Of a DNA stretch of 64,000 nucleotides, positions 1-7,842 are shown one piece after another. Under the pieces are notes generated by a model. The model was not told where the DNA came from. It did no database searches and was given only the letters and a program-made list of their open reading frames with translations. The number at the start of each line of letters is the position of its first letter. The stretch's first letter is position 1. Source of the DNA: Flavobacterium sp. N2038 (GTDB lineage Bacteria; Bacteroidota; Bacteroidia; Flavobacteriales; Flavobacteriaceae); assembly GCF_025947185.1 (NCBI RefSeq), contig NZ_CP110001.1, forward strand, positions 1,922,001 through 1,986,000. Reading direction: 5' to 3'. The position numbers and the translations under genes are program-made.

Positions 1-230
1 CTCCTATTTCTTCCCGTTTTATTCAAAAAGATAATTATATAGCCGGAGAAGCTCTTCGTATAGGATACAGAGTAACCAACAGAGAGTGGCTGAAGAAATC
101 AGGGATGGCCGGATTAGGATTTAATGCATATGCCAATGATTTTTTTAAAGTTTCGACTATGAAAGTCGAACGAGGGATTAGCTATCCTTTTTCAAGAATT
201 TTTTCTTTAAGTCTAAGCGTAACATTTTAA
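1..230 (+). CDS. SusC/RagA-family TonB-dependent outer-membrane porin, C-terminal end only
   Basis: The frame is open from the window edge and stops with TAA at 228-230. The last residues (SLSLSVTF) form the aromatic-ended final beta-strand typical of SusC-type barrels, and a SusD gene follows after 10 bp. SusC proteins form the outer-membrane channel through which a SusD-capped substrate enters with TonB energy. Only about 75 residues are visible, so plug, signal and substrate class cannot be judged. The call rests on the terminal strand motif and the SusD neighbour. Confidence 0.85.
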   Translation, partial: PISSRFIQKDNYIAGEALRIGYRVTNREWLKKSGMAGLGFNAYANDFFKVSTMKVERGISYPFSRIFSLSLSVTF

Positions 231-240
231 TACCATTATT

Positions 241-1686
241 ATGAATCAGTATTTAAATAAAATTGCATTATCAATCCTGATAGCGTTTTCGGCAGTAAGC
301 TGCAGTAATTTTCTGGATGTGGTGCCTCAGGATAAAATTTTAGAGTCTCAAATATTTAAAGATGAAGCCGGAATGCAGAATGTGCATAACGGACTTTATA
401 TGATGCTTGCATCTGATGAGCTTTATGGCAGACAGCTTACAATGGATGCGGTAGATATTTTAGGGCAGCAGTACAATATGCCGGCTTCGCATACAAAAAC
501 TAAAATGGCTATATACGCTTATGCGGAAGCCAATCCAAAAAAAGTTTTCACAGACATTTGGCAAAAAGCTTTTACTACAATTCTGTCTGCCAATAAATTT
601 CTGGAAAGTCTGGAAGAACATGGTGGAATTGTTTCTCAGGAAAAAACAGATCTTTTAAGAGGTGAAGCAATTGCAATACGAGCCATGCTGCATTTTGATA
701 TGCTGAGATTATATGGGCCAATTTACAAAGTAGATCCTTCTATGCCTGCAATACCTTATTATGATGCACCTGTGACTTCAAATAATCCAATTTTATCAGC
801 AAAAGATGCAATGAGTAAGATATTGGCAGATATTGATATGGCATTGACACTGTTAGGAAAAGATCCAATCCTGACAACAGGAAAATACAAAGCTACCAGC
901 GACTATGATGCAAATCCTTATTATTCTCAAAACAGAGGTATGAGAATGAATTATCTTGCCGTAAAATGTTTAAAAGCACGTGTACTTTTATATGCCGGAG
1001 ATAAAGGGGGAGCATCGACAGTAGCAAACGAAGTAATTACGTTTACAAAATCGACGACGTTTTTTCCGTGGACTACCTTTTTAGATGCTACGAATCCTGC
1101 AACTCCTGACAAAATTTTTTCTTCAGAGAACTTCTTTGCTTTAAGTGATTACACTTTGTATAAAACGCAAGAAGATTTGTTTGATTCTAAGTTAGGAGAT
1201 GCCATGATTTATGCTCCATTATTAAACAGATTAAATACAGTTTTTGAGTCGAATGATAATGATTACCGAAGCCTGCCGAGTTGGAAGATTCCTGTTGTGG
1301 GCGGAAAAACGCAAAAAACATTTTTTAAATATGCAGATGTGCCAGACAGCAGAATGGTTTTTCGCTTGCAGATCCCAATGTTCAAGCTTTCAGAAATGTA
1401 TCTAATTGCAGCAGAAACGGCAACAGTACCCGCAGATGGTATTGCTTTACTAAATACGCTTCGTTATAACAGAGGATTAACAAATCTGGCCGCTACTGCA
1501 GTTTTGGCAACAGAAGTGACAAAGGAATACAGGAAAGAATTTATGGGTGAGGGACAGTTGTTCTTTTATTACAAAAGAAATAATACCACTGCAATACCAA
1601 ATGGCTCAGCAGCTTCCGGAAATATTGCAATGGGAGCGCTTCAATATGTTGTGCCTTTGCCGGATGCCGAAATCAACTTTCAATAA
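241..1686 (+). CDS. RagB/SusD family nutrient-uptake outer-membrane lipoprotein
   Basis: 481 aa. The signal peptide ends in a lipobox with the lipidated Cys at residue 21 (AVSC), followed by the typical SusD start (SNFLDVVPQDKI). The helical TPR-like region (GEAIAIRAMLHFDMLRLYG, about residues 140-160) and the C-terminal R-KEF-GEGQLFFYYKR block are classic for the family. SusD caps the SusC channel and binds the ligand at the cell surface. It is the second gene of an operon beginning with SusC. The downstream thioredoxins and peptidases suggest a peptide or protein ligand rather than a glycan; that is inference. Confidence 0.95.
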   Translation: MNQYLNKIALSILIAFSAVSCSNFLDVVPQDKILESQIFKDEAGMQNVHNGLYMMLASDELYGRQLTMDAVDILGQQYNMPASHTKTKMAIYAYAEANPKKVFTDIWQKAFTTILSANKFLESLEEHGGIVSQEKTDLLRGEAIAIRAMLHFDMLRLYGPIYKVDPSMPAIPYYDAPVTSNNPILSAKDAMSKILADIDMALTLLGKDPILTTGKYKATSDYDANPYYSQNRGMRMNYLAVKCLKARVLLYAGDKGGASTVANEVITFTKSTTFFPWTTFLDATNPATPDKIFSSENFFALSDYTLYKTQEDLFDSKLGDAMIYAPLLNRLNTVFESNDNDYRSLPSWKIPVVGGKTQKTFFKYADVPDSRMVFRLQIPMFKLSEMYLIAAETATVPADGIALLNTLRYNRGLTNLAATAVLATEVTKEYRKEFMGEGQLFFYYKRNNTTAIPNGSAASGNIAMGALQYVVPLPDAEINFQ

Positions 1687-1701
1687 TTTAAAAAGATAAA
1701 C

Positions 1702-2475
1702 ATGAAAAAAATATTGATTTTAAGCTTTGCATTTTTATTCTTTTTAGGATTTACTTCATGCAATCAGGAAGAAATAGAAACCTATCACAATACAGATAAC
1801 ATTTATTTTTCGCCATCTGTTTTTGCAATTCCTGTAAATGGGATGGTAATTATGACAGATAGTACAGGATTTAGTTTTGCACTGGATAAAGCAGCAGTAG
1901 TAGAGCGTATTTACAAAATTCCCATTAGAGTACAAGGAAAGGTAAGTGATGTAGACAGAAAAATAAAAGTTGCAATCGATTCAAAAAGTACAGCCATAGA
2001 AGGAACTCATTTTAAGCTTCCGGATAATATTGTTATGCATGCCGGTAAAGAACTTGACTCACTTGAGGTGAAAGTGTTTAGAACTGCTGATATGAAAACG
2101 AATAGCTTTTTGCTAATCTTAAATTTAGAAGAAAACGAATCGTTTACTACTAATATGAAAAGCAAGGTAATCAACCCGCTTACCAACAAAACCATGAGTC
2201 ATATTTCATACAAATTAACATTTGATGATAAGTTATCGCAGCCGCCAGGATGGTTTGCAGGCTTTTTAGGTGTTTTTACAGCAAAGAAATTTTTCTTAAT
2301 GTGCGATTTAATGCATTTAGAACCAAGTATGTTTAATCAGAAGTTGGGATCATTGGGATTGACAATTCCCGATATTCAGTATTATCAAAACTATATGAAA
2401 CGCTATCTGGCAGATCAAAAAGCAGCGGGAAATATTATTTATGAAGATGATGGAAAAGAAATGATCTTTCCTTAA
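1702..2475 (+). CDS. DUF4843-type surface lipoprotein
   Basis: 257 aa. Lipoprotein signal with Cys at residue 20 (FTSC), followed by an acidic stretch and the DNIYFSPS motif that opens DUF4843 domains, which have an Ig-like beta fold. DUF4843 proteins sit beside SusC/SusD pairs in Bacteroidota and are thought to be extra surface subunits of the uptake complex; their activity is not known. It lies 15 bp after susD and 34 bp before the PKD-like gene, so it is very likely co-transcribed. Confidence 0.8.
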   Translation: MKKILILSFAFLFFLGFTSCNQEEIETYHNTDNIYFSPSVFAIPVNGMVIMTDSTGFSFALDKAAVVERIYKIPIRVQGKVSDVDRKIKVAIDSKSTAIEGTHFKLPDNIVMHAGKELDSLEVKVFRTADMKTNSFLLILNLEENESFTTNMKSKVINPLTNKTMSHISYKLTFDDKLSQPPGWFAGFLGVFTAKKFFLMCDLMHLEPSMFNQKLGSLGLTIPDIQYYQNYMKRYLADQKAAGNIIYEDDGKEMIFP

Positions 2476-2509
2476 AACGCATTTATTTTAAACTAAAAAA
2501 TATAACAAG

Positions 2510-4000
2510 ATGTTAAAAAATATAAAAATTCATTTAGCTCTTTCGGCATTGCTTGTTTTGGTTTGCAGTTGTGCCGATGATGAAGGAAATTACAATTATA
2601 ACCCAATCAACGAGATCAACGCAACCGGAATAGAAGCATCGTATACCGCTTATACAGGTGAAAAACTTAAAATTACACCAAATTTAAATGCGACCTTAGA
2701 CGATAGTACCGATCCTGACCGCTATACTTATGAATGGGTAGCTATCAATCCGGTAAAACTTGTAATGGATTCTAAAACTGTGATAGGTACAAATAAAAAT
2801 TTTGATGCCGAATTAAAGTTACCACCTGCAAAATATACCGTTTATTATTTTGTAAAAGACAAAGTGACCGGAATAACCTGGAAGCATGAGCCTTTTACTT
2901 TAAATGTTGTTTCTTCCATTTATGAAGGTTGGATGATTATTGGTGATGTTGACGGAAAACCACGTCTGGATATGATATCAATTCTTCCTGGCGTAGCAAC
3001 GCCGCGTATTATTACAGATGTATTAGATGCTACAGGTTCAGCTCTTAAGTTAACAGGAAAAGCAGTAGATGTAGAATGTTTTAATCAACCCATATCTTCA
3101 CCACTAATTTATGGAATTTACGTAACTACAACAGAAAACGGAACAGCAAGATTAGATCCGGATTCTTTTGGATGGACACTAGCGCAAAATTTAGCGTATG
3201 AAACCGTAGGAGGATCGCTGCCTACCAATTTTGGAGTCGATTTTATGAAATCTAATGGAAGCGGAGAAAATTTGATTTATAGTAAAGGAGATATTTACTA
3301 CTATTACAGGGTATTGCAAATCAAATACGGTCTGCCCCAAAACAAATTAGAATCTGAAACTAAAACTTTTTATGCAGCGCCATTTATTGCAGAGAACGGA
3401 GGTACGTTTGGAACGCCGGTTTTTTATGATCAGACCGCCAGACGTTTTGTAAGATATTCGACTTCAAAAGGAACATGTGCGCCAATGCCACCTGTTACGG
3501 GATCAGACACCGCTTTAGATTGGAATAATACCAATTCTGATTTGATTTATATGACCACTTCTGCCTTCAATCAAGATGAGAACTTTGCAATTCTGAAAAA
3601 TCTGACTTCTGGAAAATTCAATTTGCTTCGTTTCAACAGAGCTTTGGCACAAGTGTATTACAAAGAAATTTTGAACGCACCAGATTTTGATAAAGCCACA
3701 AAATTTGCTGTAAGTCCCGATTCAGGATATTTGTTTTATGCTGTTGGAGGCAAATTATATGAGTATGATAACGGAACCCAAACGGCTAAATTGATGTTGG
3801 ATAAAGGAGCTGAAGAAATCACCTATATTAATTTCAATCCAAGAGCTACAAATAAAAACAAATATTTGATTGTTGGAAGTTATGGAACTACCGGAAAGTT
3901 AGAACTCTATCAGGTTCCTCCGGTAAATGGTAATTTAATTTTATTAAACAAATACGAAGGTTTATGCAAAATTGTTGATGTTGCATACCGCGGTAGATAA
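2510..4000 (+). CDS. PKD-like family surface lipoprotein
   Basis: 496 aa. Lipoprotein signal with the likely acylated Cys at residue 21 (LVCSC), followed by a short acidic segment. The N-terminal third (about residues 40-130) has the beta-sandwich pattern of the PKD-like family found in SusCD loci (TYEWVAINP, KYTVYYFVKDKVTG). The rest looks beta-propeller-like, with repeated strands that include GWMIIGDVDGKPRLDMIS and YLFYAVGGKLYEYD. The likely role is an accessory surface subunit of the SusCD complex. A hairpin follows the stop codon. Confidence 0.75.
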   Translation: MLKNIKIHLALSALLVLVCSCADDEGNYNYNPINEINATGIEASYTAYTGEKLKITPNLNATLDDSTDPDRYTYEWVAINPVKLVMDSKTVIGTNKNFDAELKLPPAKYTVYYFVKDKVTGITWKHEPFTLNVVSSIYEGWMIIGDVDGKPRLDMISILPGVATPRIITDVLDATGSALKLTGKAVDVECFNQPISSPLIYGIYVTTTENGTARLDPDSFGWTLAQNLAYETVGGSLPTNFGVDFMKSNGSGENLIYSKGDIYYYYRVLQIKYGLPQNKLESETKTFYAAPFIAENGGTFGTPVFYDQTARRFVRYSTSKGTCAPMPPVTGSDTALDWNNTNSDLIYMTTSAFNQDENFAILKNLTSGKFNLLRFNRALAQVYYKEILNAPDFDKATKFAVSPDSGYLFYAVGGKLYEYDNGTQTAKLMLDKGAEEITYINFNPRATNKNKYLIVGSYGTTGKLELYQVPPVNGNLILLNKYEGLCKIVDVAYRGR

Positions 4001-4016
4001 CTAAAAACCTTAAACA

Positions 4017-4055
4017 AAGCCGAATGAAGAGCGAAATTCATTCTTCATTCGGTTT
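4017..4055 (+). terminator. Hairpin between the surface module and the enzyme module
   Basis: AAGCCGAATGAAGA pairs with TCTTCATTCGGTTT (about 14 bp with one G-T pair), followed by a weak T-rich stretch. It lies between the PKD-like gene and the thioredoxin gene. It could be a partial terminator or attenuator that lowers expression of the downstream enzymes, or an mRNA stability element. The T-run is short, so read-through is expected. Confidence 0.6.
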
Positions 4056-4072
4056 CTTAAAAACCACATTTT

Positions 4073-4945
4073 ATGAAACGTTTTTTTAAAATCGCAAGTG
4101 CAGTTTTGCTGCTTGCCTGTCCTTCTATTGTCTTAAAAGCACAGACACAATCAACTGATGAAAGTTGGGAATTGGCCAAAAAACAAGCCCAAACGGAGAA
4201 AAAATTAATCTTTGTCGATTTGTATTTTACGGGTTGTATGCCGTGTGCACAAATGGACAAAGAGGTATTTCCGGATCCTAAAGTGGCCACTGTTTTAAGT
4301 GCTGATTTTGTCACTTTCAAATCTGATATTCTTAAAGAAGAAATCGGTAAAAAATTATGTATGAAGTATGGCGTTACCGGATTTCCGACTTTTTTATTTA
4401 TGAGTGCAGATGGAAAAGTAATTGATACTGAAGGCGGTTTTCAAAACGCAGCGCAATTTACAGCCTTACTGCAAAATGCAAAAGAAGCAGCTAAAAAAGG
4501 GCTTTTCAAAAAGTATAGTACGAAAATTGAGGAAAAAGAGTATCCCGATTTTTACAAAGAGGCTTATCTGAACGGAAAAAGGAATGTTTCTTTTGAAACT
4601 GCCGATGCCTATTTAAAAGCACAGCCTTCACTAACTGCCGAAGTTCCATTCGTTATCATAAGTGGTTTAAGAATCGGACGTCAATACGATGATTTTTATT
4701 TAAAGAATGCAAAACAACTTTATAAAGACTACGGTTCCGGAAGCGTTTCTAATCATGTGTTTACCATTTTACAGCGCAAGAAAAAAGACTTTGAAAAAAC
4801 GAAGGATTTAGCGGGTTTCAAAAAATTACTTGAAGAAATGAAACCGCTTTATTCTGCAGAAGACTGGACAAAATTTGAGGGTATTTTATTGAAAGATTTT
4901 GGCGTAGAAAAAGTGGTAACTAATCCCTATACTTTACAAAAGTAA
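4073..4945 (+). CDS. Exported thioredoxin-fold protein (CMPC active site)
   Basis: 290 aa. N-terminal signal sequence (residues 1-23), then a thioredoxin-like domain with active site C55-M-P-C58 and the cis-Pro segment GVTGFPTFLFM. This is the DUF255/thioredoxin_7 style, in which a nucleophilic CxxC protein acts in the periplasm. About 140 residues of helical extension follow the thioredoxin domain. The likely role is reducing or rearranging disulfides of imported or exported polypeptides. It is the first gene of a tightly packed set ending with the M16 peptidase, with 6 bp to the next gene. Confidence 0.85.
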   Translation: MKRFFKIASAVLLLACPSIVLKAQTQSTDESWELAKKQAQTEKKLIFVDLYFTGCMPCAQMDKEVFPDPKVATVLSADFVTFKSDILKEEIGKKLCMKYGVTGFPTFLFMSADGKVIDTEGGFQNAAQFTALLQNAKEAAKKGLFKKYSTKIEEKEYPDFYKEAYLNGKRNVSFETADAYLKAQPSLTAEVPFVIISGLRIGRQYDDFYLKNAKQLYKDYGSGSVSNHVFTILQRKKKDFEKTKDLAGFKKLLEEMKPLYSAEDWTKFEGILLKDFGVEKVVTNPYTLQK

Positions 4946-4951
4946 TCTGAA

Positions 4952-6424
4952 ATGAAAAAGATATTCTTATTTTCAATAATGATTTTTGGATATTCAGTTT
5001 GCGCTCAAAACGGCGTTCAAAAATCTATTGAATCTTTCGAAAAAGCCTTTCAAAATAAAAATTATAATGATATAAAAAATCTTCTGGCGCCAGAATTTAA
5101 TGTTGGAGCCGGAGATTCTTCTTCAAATGAATTTTACTTAAACGCTATTTTTAATGCTTTTCCGGTTTTAGATTCTATCCAAATGGGAAAATCAGTGACT
5201 ATTAAAAATGAAACTTTTGTTTCGGCTGATTTTTGTTTCAAAGGAAAAGAAAAGAAACCCACTCAAATAGTCTTCAATAAAGAAAACAAAATACGCTATG
5301 TTACTTTTTTTGACGGATTATACAGAGTAGATCGAAATGCTGAGGTAAAAAAAATGGCCAGCATTCCGTTTGAAATTGTAGAGAACGGAATCGCCATCAA
5401 AATAAAATTAAACAAAGCAAACAGAGAATTTTTAATGCTTTTTGATACGGGCGCAGACGGAATGGCTCTAAATCCGGACAGTGCTTATAAAGCAGGAGTT
5501 GTGGTTACTAAAAGTAAATCGGCATCTGTGGTTGGCGGAAGTCAGCAAGTGCAGTATTCGGCAGATAATACGATTTATATTGGCGATCAGGTTTTAAAAA
5601 ATCAAGGCTTGGTCATTTTTCCAAAACATGGCGTTTATGACGGATTATTTGGCGCCAATTTGCTGCGTAATTATATCACGTCTGTCAATTTTGACACCAT
5701 GACAATTGACTTGTACAATTTTGGAAATTTCAATTATTGGGGAAAAGCAAAACCATTAGTTTTTGATTATAAATCGGGACTTCCGGTAGTACAAATGAAT
5801 CTGACTTTTGAAGATAAAAAAACAGTCGAAGGCAATTTTACTTTTGATACCGGCGCTGGTTATGATCTAATTGCTTACGGCCCTTTTAATCACAAAAATA
5901 ATCTGGAAACCAGTTTAAAAAACGAATATACATCTGTCAATTACAGCTTAGGAAAACAAACTAAAATTGTGGGAGGCGCAATACCAAATGTTGCTATTAA
6001 CGGAAATAATTTTCCAGATGTAACAATTGCGGTTCAGGAATATGACGAAGCCAATAAAAACTGGGCTTTTGCAGATGGATCTTTGGGAATTGATTTAATA
6101 AAACGCTTCAATTTTACAATAGATGTACTCCATAAGACCGTTTATTTGGAACCCAATAAAAACTTTAAAAAGAGATCTTCATTTTATATCGCCGGACTTA
6201 ATTTGGATTTTGATGAAAACCAGAATCTTATAGTAAAACGAATTTTAGATCAGGAAAACGAAGATTTGAAGAAAGTCAAAACCGGTGCAAAAGTTACACA
6301 GATTAATGATTTTGAAGCCAAAGATTTATTGAAACCGGAAAATCTTAAAAAACTAAAAGAGAATAAAGAAAGTAAAGACCTGATTATTGAACAAGAGGAT
6401 CAGTCAATGCGCATTACAATTTAA
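4952..6424 (+). CDS. Exported aspartyl-protease-like protein with two DTG motifs
   Basis: 490 aa with signal peptide (cleavage near CAQ-N). The N-terminal region (about 20-120) resembles an NTF2-like domain (IESFEKAFQNKNYNDIKNLLAPEF). Two retropepsin-like halves follow: FDTGAD with D165 and FDTGAG with D299. Both have the catalytic DTG triad, so one chain may form a pepsin-like bilobed site. The C-terminal stretch (VKTGAKVTQINDFEAKDLL) resembles a shortened PDZ segment. The likely role is periplasmic or surface proteolysis. It sits between two thioredoxins, which supports a peptide-processing operon. Confidence 0.75.
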   Translation: MKKIFLFSIMIFGYSVCAQNGVQKSIESFEKAFQNKNYNDIKNLLAPEFNVGAGDSSSNEFYLNAIFNAFPVLDSIQMGKSVTIKNETFVSADFCFKGKEKKPTQIVFNKENKIRYVTFFDGLYRVDRNAEVKKMASIPFEIVENGIAIKIKLNKANREFLMLFDTGADGMALNPDSAYKAGVVVTKSKSASVVGGSQQVQYSADNTIYIGDQVLKNQGLVIFPKHGVYDGLFGANLLRNYITSVNFDTMTIDLYNFGNFNYWGKAKPLVFDYKSGLPVVQMNLTFEDKKTVEGNFTFDTGAGYDLIAYGPFNHKNNLETSLKNEYTSVNYSLGKQTKIVGGAIPNVAINGNNFPDVTIAVQEYDEANKNWAFADGSLGIDLIKRFNFTIDVLHKTVYLEPNKNFKKRSSFYIAGLNLDFDENQNLIVKRILDQENEDLKKVKTGAKVTQINDFEAKDLLKPENLKKLKENKESKDLIIEQEDQSMRITI

Positions 6425-6449
6425 AACAATCAAAAAACAAATAACTATT

Positions 6450-7832
6450 ATGAAAAAACACATTTTTTATTTCATTTTGACCTTTATTGCGGTTCAAATG
6501 AGTTTTGCTTCCAGCATTTCAGAATATGCAGTAATTAAAGGAACAGTTTCGATTCCGGATTTTATAGCAAAAGAAGTTACACTTTATAATGTTGAAGAGG
6601 GAAAGCCAGCGGTTGCTGCAACTGCTAAAGTCAATACTCTGGGGGAATTTGGCTTTATGATACCAGTTTCAGCGTCTGGCTTCTATTATGTAGATTACGG
6701 ACAATTTAAGGGAAGAACTCAGTTAATTCGTTTGTATTTAGAACCAAAATTGGATATCAATTTGGTTATCAACAAAGAACATTATGTTTTGAGCGGAAAA
6801 AATGTGGGTCAGAATGTTCTGGTTCAGAAAGCAAACGAAATTTACAATGAATTTGCACCATTTGCAAGACTTGGAGGAAATGTAACTTATGTACAATTTT
6901 ATCCTTGGCTTGATAAAGGTGTAGCAAAAGCAAATGAATTTTCAAAATCAATAAATACAAAAGATGCTAATTTCAATAAGTTATTAAAATTGGCAGTAGC
7001 AACAGATGTTGAAGAATCGACTTATACTTTTTTTAGATTACCTAGAACTGCATTTCCGGATAAAGACGATCGTCCTGCAGTTATAAAAACGTGGCAGACA
7101 GATAAAAAGTTTACAGATCCGGATTTGTTAAAATTACATAACGGTGTCACTTTAATGTCAAATTATTTCTTTTATATAAGTGTAAGCGGAGCCGCAGTTC
7201 CAAAGCGTTTAGATATTGTTGAAACATTAAATCATATTACTGATCCAGCTTTAAAGGATGTGTACCTTCGTGAAGAAGTTGCAACGTCAAGAATGAAAAT
7301 TGAAGAATATGAAAAAGTAGCACCAAGTATAAAACCTTATATGATTTCTGATGCCAGTAAAACATTTTTAGTTGAATACGAAAAAGTATTGCATAAAAAC
7401 GTAGGTCAGAAAGGATTAAATTTTTCATATAATGACATAAATGATAAACCGGTTTCATTTTCTGATTTCAAAGGAAAATTTGTTTACATTGATTTATGGG
7501 CAACCTGGTGTGGACCTTGTAAAGCTGAAATTCCTCACATGAAAAAAATTGAAGAAGATTATCACGGAAAAAATATTGTATTCGTAAGTCTTTCGTTAGA
7601 TAAATCAAAAGATGCACAAAAATGGAAAGATTTTGTTACTAAAGAGCAATTAAAAGGAATTCAGTTAATGGCCGATAAAGATTTCAATTCTGATGTCGCT
7701 AAAAATTATGAAGTAAATGCGATTCCGAGATTTTTATTGTTCGATACTAAAGGTAACATTATCAACACCGATGCTTTGCGTCCATCTAATCCTGAGTTGA
7801 GAGAACAACTGGATAAATTATTGAAAGGTTAA
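6450..7832 (+). CDS. TlpA-family exported thiol-disulfide oxidoreductase
   Basis: 460 aa. The ATG at 6450 is preferred over an upstream in-frame ATG at 6387 that lies inside the previous gene, because a signal peptide (MKKHIFYFILTFIAVQMSFA) begins here. The N-terminal half is a beta-rich DUF4369-like region (KGTVSIPDFIAKEVTLYN). The C-terminal half is a TlpA/ResA thioredoxin domain with W-C354-G-P-C357 and the cis-Pro loop VNAIPRFLLFD. Proteins of this build are reduced by membrane partners of the DsbD/CcdA type; dsbD lies 3 kb downstream. Confidence 0.92.
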   Translation: MKKHIFYFILTFIAVQMSFASSISEYAVIKGTVSIPDFIAKEVTLYNVEEGKPAVAATAKVNTLGEFGFMIPVSASGFYYVDYGQFKGRTQLIRLYLEPKLDINLVINKEHYVLSGKNVGQNVLVQKANEIYNEFAPFARLGGNVTYVQFYPWLDKGVAKANEFSKSINTKDANFNKLLKLAVATDVEESTYTFFRLPRTAFPDKDDRPAVIKTWQTDKKFTDPDLLKLHNGVTLMSNYFFYISVSGAAVPKRLDIVETLNHITDPALKDVYLREEVATSRMKIEEYEKVAPSIKPYMISDASKTFLVEYEKVLHKNVGQKGLNFSYNDINDKPVSFSDFKGKFVYIDLWATWCGPCKAEIPHMKKIEEDYHGKNIVFVSLSLDKSKDAQKWKDFVTKEQLKGIQLMADKDFNSDVAKNYEVNAIPRFLLFDTKGNIINTDALRPSNPELREQLDKLLKG

Positions 7833-7842
7833 TATAAGTTTT

